From NCBI GenBank assembly GCA_029258925.1, contig JAPDJV010000015.1, positions 1 to 44,885 of the forward strand: DNA of 44,885 bases, given 5' to 3'. Made by a program: the position numbers and the translations under genes. This document shows positions 1-7,073 of the stretch, one piece after another (the stretch's first letter is position 1; every line of letters starts with the position of its first letter). The DNA comes from Thermoproteota archaeon. Its GTDB lineage: Archaea; Thermoproteota; Thermoprotei_A; EX4484-217-1; JAPDJV01. The notes under the pieces were generated by a model. That model saw nothing but the letters and a program-made list of their open reading frames with translations, was not told the origin of the DNA and did not search any database.

Positions 1-1
1 C

Positions 2-289
2 CGCCTACGGGAGCCTTTTTTAGCTCCCCTCGGGAACCCAGCGGTCACCAATAAACTCTTAGAGCTTAGAGTTTATAGGTCTTACGAACTTCTCCAAAGG
101 CATGAAAAGACATACTATGATACAGAAAGATATAATCTAACATTTCTGCCCCAGAAAAGGAGATGTGCCGAGAAGCGCTCTTGGAATACTCAGTCCATGA
201 ACATTTATCGACGGTATGTCAAACAGTTTAACCACCTCTTCAATATATGGCGTGACTTAGTGAGTAATATCTCTGCGATTTTAAAGTGA
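2..289 (+). CDS. Unidentified ORF, C-terminal part, cut by window edge
   Basis: A reading frame open from the first full codon at position 2 to TGA at 287-289 gives 95 residues with no start inside the window, so it would be the tail of a longer protein. The product is basic and aromatic-rich, with a segment reading YELLQRHEKTYYDTERYNL and an end in ISAILK. I do not recognise a family. About half of its arginine codons are CGN, whereas genes in this window use AGA/AGG almost exclusively; this argues for foreign origin, decay, or chance openness. The first 50 bases are also clearly more GC-rich than the surroundings and contain a short hairpin (GGGAGC/GCTCCC). Confidence 0.33.
   Translation, partial: RLREPFLAPLGNPAVTNKLLELRVYRSYELLQRHEKTYYDTERYNLTFLPQKRRCAEKRSWNTQSMNIYRRYVKQFNHLFNIWRDLVSNISAILK
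51..76. repeat. Perfect 9-bp inverted repeat (hairpin)
   Basis: ATAAACTCT at 51-59 and AGAGTTTAT at 68-76 are exact inverted copies separated by 8 bases. It lies inside the edge ORF frame. It could fold in RNA, but it is AT-rich and no function is evident. Confidence 0.4.
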
Positions 290-468
290 ATAATCTTCCG
301 GTTACCTCTAAACGCCGTAATGTTTAATTTACAGTACTTCATCTACCGCGTTTTATCAGGCACTTTGTAACTGTAATTAGCCAACTCCAGTTTAAGGCAG
401 TATGTATTATTGCTAATACTGTTGCTATTAGGGAAGTATAAATGTGGATGTCTCTCCACAAGCCTCTT

Positions 469-618
469 TTAAGACCTAAGAATACGTTTATGCCCTATAC
501 CCTTGGATTGGCTTGGAACTACAAGCCACAATACTACTCCTGAAATCAATGACGCTAAGCTAAATACTGCTAAAAGTATTACTGTGATATAGCATGTTGG
601 AGTTCTCCTTGAAACCAA
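469..618 (-). CDS. Small single-span membrane protein, 49 aa
   Basis: A minus-strand frame from TTG at 616-618 to TAA at 469-471 encodes 49 residues: a short basic N-terminus (VSRRTPTCY), one strongly hydrophobic helix (ITVILLAVFSLASLISGVVL) and a basic tail ending KRILRS. A GGTG ribosome site at 627-630 lies 8 bases before the TTG. The start is only 19 bases past the stop of the cyclase-family gene on the same strand, so the two look like one transcript. The arrangement (basic, one span, basic tail) fits a real membrane peptide rather than a random frame. No family is recognised and no function can be assigned. Confidence 0.5.
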   Translation of the reverse strand: MVSRRTPTCYITVILLAVFSLASLISGVVLWLVVPSQSKGIGHKRILRS

Positions 619-637
619 TGATTATACACCAAGTTCG

Positions 638-1291
638 TTACTCTTCAACTATTGCTATCGCTCTTACGGGAGAAGCTGAACCCTTCACTATCTTCAACGG
701 CAAACCTATGAACTTGAACCCCCTTACTCCTAGAAGCATTTTGAGGTTTGTAAGGTTCTCATAGACAACTATGTCATTGGGCAGTAGTGTTTTATGTGCT
801 GGAAATGGCGGTTGATCAATGCTCGGAGCATCTATTCCAACAGCACTCACACCTAGTTGAACAAGATATTTTGAAGCCTCCTCCCCTAAACCGGGATGAT
901 TGAACCACTCAGGTCTACCAGCTAGCTCATCGTATCCAGTGTAGAATAACACTATCCATCCTGGACCGACGCTAACACCTAGATTCTTTAAAGCGTTCTC
1001 CACGTCCTCTCTCTTAATTTCCTCCTTCTCCCCCTTCATAGAAGCATCTACCACTACTCCCCTACAAATGAATTTTTCAAGAGGCAACTCATCTATAGTT
1101 TTACCATCAGCTATGAAGTGGGCTGGTGAATCAACATGTGTGCCAGTGTGTTCAACTAGTAGGAGTAGGTTGGCGTAGAAACCGTGTTCCTTAACGTTAA
1201 CCCACGTGTGGACTATTGGTATTGGATATGCTGGGAAGACAGGTGAACCTGTTTTAAGAGGCATAGTTAAATCTATTATCTTACGAACCAT
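638..1291 (-). CDS. Cyclase family protein (kynurenine formamidase-like hydrolase)
   Basis: The 217-residue product belongs to the cyclase/kynurenine formamidase fold (PF04199). The signature HTGTHVDSPAHF near residue 45-57 carries the histidines and aspartate that bind the metal in this family; IDLTMPL at the N-terminus is also typical. Members hydrolyse N-formylkynurenine, isatin or similar amides, and the archaeal substrate is not predictable here. I chose ATG 1291 because GGTGGG precedes it closely; an ATG at 1318 in the same frame would add nine residues and has no ribosome site. No other tryptophan catabolism gene is visible. The downstream 49-residue membrane peptide is probably co-transcribed. 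Confidence 0.85.
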   Translation of the reverse strand: MVRKIIDLTMPLKTGSPVFPAYPIPIVHTWVNVKEHGFYANLLLLVEHTGTHVDSPAHFIADGKTIDELPLEKFICRGVVVDASMKGEKEEIKREDVENALKNLGVSVGPGWIVLFYTGYDELAGRPEWFNHPGLGEEASKYLVQLGVSAVGIDAPSIDQPPFPAHKTLLPNDIVVYENLTNLKMLLGVRGFKFIGLPLKIVKGSASPVRAIAIVEE

Positions 1292-1747
1292 TCTCCCACC
1301 AATAGTTATCTTAAACATTTAACATTATACTACTAAAATACTTTCTTAAATTTATTTATGGAGAGTTCATAGATTGTACAATAATTTAGGCATTGTAGTA
1401 CGGATTAATCTTCTCATTAAAACATTATTGCAAATAATTCTGGTTAATAGGCGTAATAAAATTAATGTAGCAAGTTTAACGATAGAAAGTGATATGCCGA
1501 TGATTACGGGGAATAAAAGTCTTATGGTATTACTCATAAATTCAACACGGTATTACGGTAGCTGAAGCTGAATTATTTTAATTTTGGAGGGTAATGATCT
1601 ATAAGATCCTCAAATAAAATATTCATTTTCTAAACATCATAGTCATAATTTGTAAAGCATAGTAATGGGATCATGAACCCCTATTAGGGGAAACTCGCTC
1701 AACTAGAGGATAAACCTTTGATTAATCGATTATGGAGGCGAGATTCA
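1292..1747. other. Intergenic region, 456 bases, divergent promoters
   Basis: AT-rich spacer between the minus-strand cyclase gene and the plus-strand PLP enzyme. An open frame at 1374-1565 has no ribosome site and a composition expected of AT-rich noise, so I do not call it. Two small hairpins are visible: GATCT-ATA-AGATC in 1598-1612 and CCCCT-ATT-AGGGG at 1678-1690, the latter about 60 bases before the PLP gene start. Either could lie in that gene's leader. No tRNA or other RNA gene was recognised. Confidence 0.5.
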
Positions 1748-2911
1748 ATGAGGTTTTCTACTAAAACTGTTCATGGCCATGATTACTATGATGAAAGATT
1801 CGGCGTCTTTATTCCACCAATATACATGACCACAATATTTGAGCAACCGGATAGAGCGACAGGTGAAACTAGGATCACTGATAGAGGCACCGAACTAAAG
1901 TATTCTAGAGAAGAGAATCCTACTGTAAGAGCTTTCGAGAAGCTTATGGCTAAATTAGAGGAGGCAGAAGACGCTCTTGCATTTTCGAGCGGAATGGCCA
2001 GCATATCATGCTTATATATTGGAATCCTTGAAGCCGATTCAAAAATCATCATACCTATGGAAGCTTATGGAACCAGCATTCAACTACTCCTTCATCTAGG
2101 GAAGTTCGGCGTGAAAACAGTAAAGGTATGGCCTAGCACAGAGAGCGTGGTTGAAGCCGTAGACAAGAGTACTAGGCTCATCCTGGTAGAAACACTGAGC
2201 AATCCCACACTTAAAGTACTGGATATAAGGGAGATCGCTAAAGTTGCAGAGGAATGTGGATCAATACTTGTTGTAGACAATACTTTTGCAACACCTGTAA
2301 TATATAATCCGTTAATCGATGGAGCCAAAATTGTTGTCCACAGTACAACCAAATACATTGGTGGACACAACGATGTACTTGGAGGCATAATAGCTTCAAG
2401 CAAGGAAACAATCTTGGAGCTCTGGGATTGGAGGAGAAAGCTAGGCTCAATAATGACCCCGATGCAAGCATACTTGAATTTGAGAGGAGTTAAAACACTT
2501 GAAGTGAGATTCGAGAAACAATCTAAGACAGCTCTCGAAATAGCGGAATTCCTCTTAGAACACCCAGCTGTTGAGGAAGTATTATATCCTGGACTAACCT
2601 GCAGTCCATACCATGAGGTTGCATCTAAGATTTTCAAGAAAAACCTCTACGGCTCAGTTATAGCATTCAAAGTCAGGGGAGGCAGGAGCAGGGTTATCCG
2701 AGTATTAAGGAATATAAGATTAATTAAGGCCTCTCCAAGTCTGGGAGGTACGGAGAGCCTATTGGCATATCCTGTTATAAGTGCTGCAAAAACTATTCCA
2801 GAAGAGGACAGACTTAAACTTGGTATAACAGATAATTTATTAAGGCTCTCAGTAGGCCTAGAAAATCCAGAAGACTTGAAAGAAGACTTAGATCAAGCGC
2901 TTGGAGGTTAA
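1748..2911 (+). CDS. Cys/Met metabolism PLP enzyme (cystathionine gamma-synthase-like)
   Basis: A 387-residue fold-type I PLP enzyme of the Cys/Met metabolism family (PF01053). The PLP lysine lies in HSTTKYIGGHND (lysine near residue 200), preceded by VVDNTFATP with the cofactor-binding aspartate; the C-terminal SLGGTESL is the usual substrate-carboxylate loop. Family members include cystathionine gamma-synthase, cystathionine lyases, methionine gamma-lyase and homocysteine-forming sulfhydrylases, and sequence alone does not separate them safely. The homoserine kinase gene begins 7 bases after its stop, favouring a synthase that uses an activated homoserine. ATG 1748 is chosen because GGAGGCGA precedes it by about 7 bases; an upstream TTG/ATT extension lacks such a site. 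Confidence 0.85.
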   Translation: MRFSTKTVHGHDYYDERFGVFIPPIYMTTIFEQPDRATGETRITDRGTELKYSREENPTVRAFEKLMAKLEEAEDALAFSSGMASISCLYIGILEADSKIIIPMEAYGTSIQLLLHLGKFGVKTVKVWPSTESVVEAVDKSTRLILVETLSNPTLKVLDIREIAKVAEECGSILVVDNTFATPVIYNPLIDGAKIVVHSTTKYIGGHNDVLGGIIASSKETILELWDWRRKLGSIMTPMQAYLNLRGVKTLEVRFEKQSKTALEIAEFLLEHPAVEEVLYPGLTCSPYHEVASKIFKKNLYGSVIAFKVRGGRSRVIRVLRNIRLIKASPSLGGTESLLAYPVISAAKTIPEEDRLKLGITDNLLRLSVGLENPEDLKEDLDQALGG

Positions 2912-2918
2912 AATATTC

Positions 2919-3851
2919 ATGAAAAACATTAAGGTTAGAGCATACTGTAGCTCAGCAAACCTAGGTCCAGGATTCGATATTGTAGCTGTAGCACTAGATG
3001 CTTTCTACGATGAGGTAGAAGTCTCGGTGAAGAATGGCCGTGGAGACATACGTGTAACACTAGTTGAAGGCCCGTATTCCAGCAGGGTTGATCCCGAAAA
3101 GAATACTGCTATCGAGGCATTAAAGTACATTATATCTAAATACGATTTGAAAGTTGATGTGGAGTTAAAGATATGGAAAGGCATACCCGTCGGCCTAGGT
3201 CTAGGAAGTAGTGGTGCAACTGCTGCGGCATCAGTTAAAGCACTATCCGAGCTACTGGGAGCCCCCTCCAGTATAGAGGAGCTCATTGAGGCTGCTGGAG
3301 AAGGTGAGAGAGTTTCAGCTGGAGAACCACACTACGATAATGTTTCTGCAAGTGTTCTAGGAGGACTAGTATTATTATATTCTACAAAACCGCTGAGAGT
3401 AGCATCATTTAAAATAGGGGGATGCTTCGTACTTGGAATACCGCTCGTTGAAACTCCTGAAAACAAGACTAAGCTCATGAGAAGTGTTTTACCGAGAGAA
3501 GTAGAACTCAAAAAAATGGTGTACAATACTAGTAGACTTACAGCACTACTTGTGGGCTTACTAACCGGAGATCTTGAAACAGCTGGGCGGGGAATGGAGG
3601 ATATAATAGTTGAAGCAGCAAGAGCCCCATTAATCCCATGCTATGCTAAGGTTAAAGAAGAGGCTTTTAATGCTGGTGCACTTGGAGTAGCATTAAGCGG
3701 TGCAGGACCCAGCATTATAGCTCTCTCCAAGTCGAAGGAGGAGGCATTAATTATTGCCAGTGCGATGAAGAAGGCGTACGAATCATGCGGATTAGAGGCA
3801 ATAACTAAGATTGCCTATCCAGCACCGGGAGCACACGTAGTTGAAGCTTAG
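2919..3851 (+). CDS. thrB: Homoserine kinase (GHMP kinase family)
   Basis: A 310-residue GHMP kinase. The N-terminus has the homoserine kinase pattern SSANLGPGFDIVAVALD, followed by the ATP-binding PVGLGLGSSGATAAA near residues 87-101 and the C-terminal glycine motif ALSGAGPSIIAL. The enzyme phosphorylates L-homoserine to O-phosphohomoserine, the precursor of threonine and, in plants, of cystathionine. GGAGGT at 2903-2908, overlapping the stop of the upstream PLP gene, sits 10 bases before ATG 2919 and decides this start over a TTG at 2901. Tight coupling to the cystathionine-synthase-like gene suggests that O-phosphohomoserine may be the activated substrate for methionine synthesis here. Confidence 0.9.
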   Translation: MKNIKVRAYCSSANLGPGFDIVAVALDAFYDEVEVSVKNGRGDIRVTLVEGPYSSRVDPEKNTAIEALKYIISKYDLKVDVELKIWKGIPVGLGLGSSGATAAASVKALSELLGAPSSIEELIEAAGEGERVSAGEPHYDNVSASVLGGLVLLYSTKPLRVASFKIGGCFVLGIPLVETPENKTKLMRSVLPREVELKKMVYNTSRLTALLVGLLTGDLETAGRGMEDIIVEAARAPLIPCYAKVKEEAFNAGALGVALSGAGPSIIALSKSKEEALIIASAMKKAYESCGLEAITKIAYPAPGAHVVEA

Positions 3852-3947
3852 AGAGCCGTGGATTTCGAAGCCTACCTCGACAACATTGTTGGGTAACAGT
3901 TTTAGTGATGAGGCTGTTCAAAATATTTCATAATTTACTGTAGAATA

Positions 3948-4274
3948 TTAGGAAACAGGAATATCTTGGTTTAAACCATTGAACAATATTTTGCCTGGTG
4001 AAAGCATTTTCCTTACAATTCCGTCTTCAAGCTCCTGTAATTCTAAAACAGCTATGTCAACAGGTAACCCCTTGGGTCTCATCTTGAGCAGCTTTATTGC
4101 CAACTCTATCGGATCACTGCATTCCTTCACAATAACCGCTATATCGTAATCACTGCTCTCCCTAAACCTGCCAGAACCCCTACTTCCATATAATACTATT
4201 GCTACCCTCCCATTGAAGAAGCCTATGATCTTGCGTACATATTCTTGAAAAAGACTTGGATACTGCTTTACCAT
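3948..4274 (-). CDS. MNT-type nucleotidyltransferase (HEPN/MNT antitoxin)
   Basis: A 108-residue minimal nucleotidyltransferase. It carries the polymerase-beta-fold signature GSRGSGRF followed by SDYDIAV (the D-x-D metal pair) and a later aspartate in VDIAVLEL, so the catalytic acids look intact. In HEPN/MNT modules such proteins AMPylate or otherwise silence the HEPN partner. It lies 31 bases downstream of the HEPN gene on the same strand. The start ATG 4274 has an AAGGAGA stretch immediately before it, with spacing shorter than usual. Assignment as an antitoxin is from family knowledge; activity here is untested. Confidence 0.8.
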   Translation of the reverse strand: MVKQYPSLFQEYVRKIIGFFNGRVAIVLYGSRGSGRFRESSDYDIAVIVKECSDPIELAIKLLKMRPKGLPVDIAVLELQELEDGIVRKMLSPGKILFNGLNQDIPVS

Positions 4275-4305
4275 TCTCCTTCTCTCAGCAATGCCACCAT
4301 TCTTC

Positions 4306-4680
4306 TTAATGTTTTAACACCTCTTCTAACCATTTAACTATAATTTTCGAATACTTTAAGCATAATAATCCTCTTCTTTCACCATATTCAATTACTCTTC
4401 TACGGGGATATCTTGAAGTCAAGTAATGTGGTGTGAGAAATTCCGCTGCATCATAAACTTCATCCGGTACATCGAAGCCCATACTCTCAACCTCGTTTAG
4501 GAGAATAGCTAAATCGTGAGTAAATGGGTAAGAACCCGTCTTATCCAATAGTAATGCTTTAAGGAAGAACTCTGTAGCCTGGTGGGCATGAAAACATGTT
4601 AGCCAATATATTTTCTTCTTGAAGCATTCCTCTGCCTCAGCTAGGAAAACCCTGCCTTTCTGAATCCACTCTTCAACCAC
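4306..4680 (-). CDS. HEPN domain protein
   Basis: A 124-residue all-helical HEPN protein (PF05168 type). The recognisable part is FHAHQATEFFLKALL followed by FTHDLAILL, the usual second and third helix pattern. I do not see a clear R-x4-6-H ribonuclease motif near the C-terminus, so toxin activity is uncertain. GTG 4680 is preferred because GGAGGT at 4688-4693 is 7 bases upstream; a TTG at 4695 in frame lies within that ribosome site and is unlikely. It is the first gene of a two-gene unit with the MNT nucleotidyltransferase, transcribed away from the methionine synthase gene. Confidence 0.75.
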   Translation of the reverse strand: MVEEWIQKGRVFLAEAEECFKKKIYWLTCFHAHQATEFFLKALLLDKTGSYPFTHDLAILLNEVESMGFDVPDEVYDAAEFLTPHYLTSRYPRRRVIEYGERRGLLCLKYSKIIVKWLEEVLKH

Positions 4681-4913
4681 TCCTACAACCTCCAATCACA
4701 TGATCCTTTTGCTTACATTATTTATATTACCTTTAATTTTGAAATTAATACTTTAAGGCTACTATAATAGAGGCTATTTATAATAACATGATTTTCAAAA
4801 TAATTATTACAGTGTATACATTTTCATCGAAAATTTACTCTAACCACAACAACTCATTAAAATACTAATCTTTCACCTCGTAAATATTATTAATAGTAAT
4901 TTCTTGATTATAG

Positions 4914-4947
4914 CTTATATTCCTCCTACTAAAACTATATGGTGAGG
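4914..4947 (+). promoter_or_regulatory. TATA box and ribosome site of the methionine synthase gene
   Basis: CTTATATT at 4914-4921 is a plausible TATA box. GGTGAGG at 4941-4947 lies 9 bases before GTG 4957 and overlaps an ATG at 4939, which argues against starting at that ATG. The leader would be very short, roughly 15 bases. Confidence 0.5.
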
Positions 4948-4956
4948 CTGATATTT

Positions 4957-6108
4957 GTGAGAATAAAAACAACCGTTGTGGGAAGTTGGCCCCGCCACCC
5001 CGAGGCATTAGACATTATTTTAAGAATACAGAGAGGCGAAAAGATTCCAGAAGAAGAATTTGAGTCTAAAATAGAGAAAGCAGTAGCCTGGGCTATTAGC
5101 GAGATGGCTAGCGCATCTGGACCCAAAGCCAAATCTGCTGGGATAGTAGGGGTAGATGTGATCAGCGATGGAGAGCAGAGTAGATTCGGATACGTAGACA
5201 TACTAAGGAAATTCCGCGGCTTTGGAACAAAGCTTGTTCCCATAGAAATAAGAGATGAACTAAGAGAAGAACTCTCATTAGTTATGCCGGAACTCCTTGA
5301 AAGAACTCCTGAGCCATTTAAGTTTCCCGAGATAATTGAGCCTCTAGAATATGTGGGGAAAAACTATACGTTAAGGGAAATATCTAGGGCTAAAAAATAT
5401 CTTCCGAAAGGCAAAGAACTATTCTACACTGTTCCCTCGCCAGCAACAATAATGATATTCTATCCATACTCTAAAGAAGCCTACAGAGACGACGTGGAGG
5501 CTGTGCATGGAATAGCTAAAGCACTGGGTAATGAATATAGGACTGTTCTCTCGGTGGAAGGAGTATATCTTCAAGTAGATGATCCAGCCTCCGCCATGGG
5601 ATACCACATTAAGTGGGGTGAAGAGTTCTTTGAGAAACTGGAAGAACACATTTCAGCATTAAATGAAGCACTAAAAGGCCTACCATCCAATAGGATAAGA
5701 CTACACGTATGCTATGGAAACTATGCCGGGCCACACGTGCACGATGTAGCCCTAGAAAAAGTGTTACCAAAAATCCTTGAAGCTAAAGTGGGAACACTAT
5801 TATTAGAAATGGCGAATCCAAGACATGAAGCAGACGTTGAAGTATTCAAAGAATACGAAACAGACAAGATAATCGCTATTGGTGTAATAGACGTTAAGAC
5901 GCCAATAGTGGAGCATCCAAAAGTTGTGAGAAAGAGACTAGTGAATGCCTCAAAGTACATACCAGTTGAAAGACTATGGGCTACGACCGATTGCGGTTTC
6001 GGAACATTTGCCCATACCCCCCCGGTTCCGTTGAAAATAGCTGAAATGAAACTGAACTCTCTGGTTGAAGGAGCATATTTAGCGTCCAAAGAATTGGGAT
6101 TAATGTAA
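4957..6108 (+). CDS. metE: Core methionine synthase (MetE C-terminal domain only)
   Basis: A 383-residue protein corresponding to the zinc-binding catalytic half of cobalamin-independent methionine synthase (PF01717). The N-terminus TTVVGSWPRHPEAL is typical; the metal ligands are apparent as H-x-C in RLHVCYGNY and the late cysteine in TTDCGFGTFA. The enzyme methylates homocysteine. It lacks the N-terminal half that binds methyltetrahydrofolate polyglutamate in full-length MetE (about 750 residues). Characterised core enzymes use methylcobalamin in vitro and probably corrinoid proteins in vivo. Sulfolobales carry a separate N-terminal-like gene; none is in this window. The start at GTG 4957 rests on GGTGAGG just upstream. 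Confidence 0.85.
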   Translation: MRIKTTVVGSWPRHPEALDIILRIQRGEKIPEEEFESKIEKAVAWAISEMASASGPKAKSAGIVGVDVISDGEQSRFGYVDILRKFRGFGTKLVPIEIRDELREELSLVMPELLERTPEPFKFPEIIEPLEYVGKNYTLREISRAKKYLPKGKELFYTVPSPATIMIFYPYSKEAYRDDVEAVHGIAKALGNEYRTVLSVEGVYLQVDDPASAMGYHIKWGEEFFEKLEEHISALNEALKGLPSNRIRLHVCYGNYAGPHVHDVALEKVLPKILEAKVGTLLLEMANPRHEADVEVFKEYETDKIIAIGVIDVKTPIVEHPKVVRKRLVNASKYIPVERLWATTDCGFGTFAHTPPVPLKIAEMKLNSLVEGAYLASKELGLM

Positions 6109-6154
6109 TTAAAGTTAGGGTACCCAATGATGAAGGCAACCACAAAATAAAATA

Positions 6155-6169
6155 TTTATTTTCTTTTTA
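6155..6169 (+). terminator. T-rich terminator between convergent genes
   Basis: A run dominated by T with a C and A interruption lies 47 bases after the methionine synthase stop and just before the convergent YbjQ-family gene end. Archaeal termination commonly occurs at such tracts; no stem-loop is needed. Confidence 0.45.
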
Positions 6170-6181
6170 GATAAGCCTTCT

Positions 6182-6523
6182 TTATTCCTCTAAACTATCC
6201 TCCTTAACAACATGGACAGCCGTCCCATAAACAGAAATCATTATGAATCCTTCGAGAACCTCGGCTGTCTCAAAGTCCACGCCGATAATAGCATTAGCTC
6301 CCATATCCTTAGCCCTTTTCTGAAGCAACTCTAACGCCTCCATACGAGCCTTCTCCACCTCCTTAAGATAAGATTCACCTCTACCACCAGCTATGGCCTC
6401 GAGTCCTGCTAGAAGTCTTCCACCAGCACCCCTCGTCCTAATACTTGAAGCAGAGACTATTCCAAGCACTCTAACTATTCTATAACCGGGAATGCTCGGT
6501 GTAGTTGTGATTATCATATTCAC
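6182..6523 (-). CDS. YbjQ/UPF0145 family protein
   Basis: A 113-residue member of the YbjQ family (PF01906), a small beta-alpha protein that assembles into pentameric rings in solved structures. Typical features are the N-terminal IITTTPSIPGYRI, the central ASSIRTRGAGGRLLAGL and the C-terminal GANAIIGVDFETAE. The family is often annotated as a putative heavy-metal-binding protein, but a function is not established. GTG 6523 has GGTGGTGA 7 bases upstream, making it the better start than an ATG two codons later. It stands alone, convergent with the methionine synthase gene. Confidence 0.85.
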   Translation of the reverse strand: MNMIITTTPSIPGYRIVRVLGIVSASSIRTRGAGGRLLAGLEAIAGGRGESYLKEVEKARMEALELLQKRAKDMGANAIIGVDFETAEVLEGFIMISVYGTAVHVVKEDSLEE

Positions 6524-6651
6524 TATCTGTCACCACCTATGCAATATATTCGATTACTATGATATTTTAGAACTTATCCTCCTAACATAAAATATGCAAT
6601 TAGCCGAGTGTTATAGGAACCTGCATTTGAGACTGTATACCAGGCCATCTC

Positions 6652-6837
6652 CTACTGAAATGTCCTTATTGATCTTATAGCCATCTTTTCAAGTATACAT
6701 ATTCCAACAGCTTCATGAAGTATTAAATAATCCTTTTTAACAACCTCATGGACTCCCATCTTATCATCTTCATAGGTAGGAGCAAATAGACGCCCGACTA
6801 CCTTATCTACATTAACTGGACAATCGTAAAAACTCAA
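6652..6837 (-). CDS. Small hypothetical protein or gene remnant, 61 aa
   Basis: A minus-strand frame from TTG 6837 to a stop at 6652 encodes 61 residues. The composition is protein-like (acidic stretch YEDDKMG, then a helical segment around LILHEAVGICILEKMAIRS) and AGA/AGG plus biased third positions resemble neighbours. There is no convincing ribosome site before the TTG and the fragment may be the surviving end of a decayed gene. No family is recognised. Confidence 0.35.
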   Translation of the reverse strand: MSFYDCPVNVDKVVGRLFAPTYEDDKMGVHEVVKKDYLILHEAVGICILEKMAIRSIRTFQ

Positions 6838-7006
6838 AGCTCTTAACGTAGACTCTACCCTTTAATTTCTAGTATAGCTATAATAACTAAACTTTACTTT
6901 ACATCAATATACATAACCACTGCTTATGTTAACATTTAACTTAGCAAGATACATTCTTTAACATCTCCTATATGCAACACTAATTCTCGAGGTAAAACTT
7001 AAAAGG

Positions 7007-7038
7007 AGTGTTACCCTCTTATTATATTAAGTAACACT
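7007..7038. promoter_or_regulatory. Inverted repeat around a TATA-like element, importer operon
   Basis: AGTGTTAC at 7007-7014 and GTAACACT at 7031-7038 form an exact 8-base inverted repeat with 16 bases between the arms. The intervening sequence includes a TATA-like TTATTATATTA (7019-7029). A regulator bound here would block initiation of the binding protein gene at 7074. A second AT-rich element (7041-7055) lies nearer the start and could instead be the TATA box. A perfect palindrome ATGTTAACAT is further upstream at 6926-6935. Confidence 0.55.
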
Positions 7039-7073
7039 TTTAATATAGTATATAATCCACTGGGGGACAGGTA

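Noticed and set aside
1-50. GC-rich left edge as the end of a tRNA, SRP RNA or RNase P RNA gene
   Set aside because: Despite CACCA-like bases at 46-50, no T-arm, no conserved SRP or RNase P signature could be aligned on either strand.
1374-1565. 63-codon open frame on the plus strand upstream of the PLP enzyme
   Set aside because: TTG start without ribosome site or TATA at proper distance, composition dominated by Asn, Ile, Leu as in random AT-rich sequence.
1678-1690. Small CCCCT/AGGGG hairpin as a SAM riboswitch upstream of the methionine gene
   Set aside because: Only a 5-base stem; no conserved riboswitch core, and SAM riboswitches are not established in these archaea.
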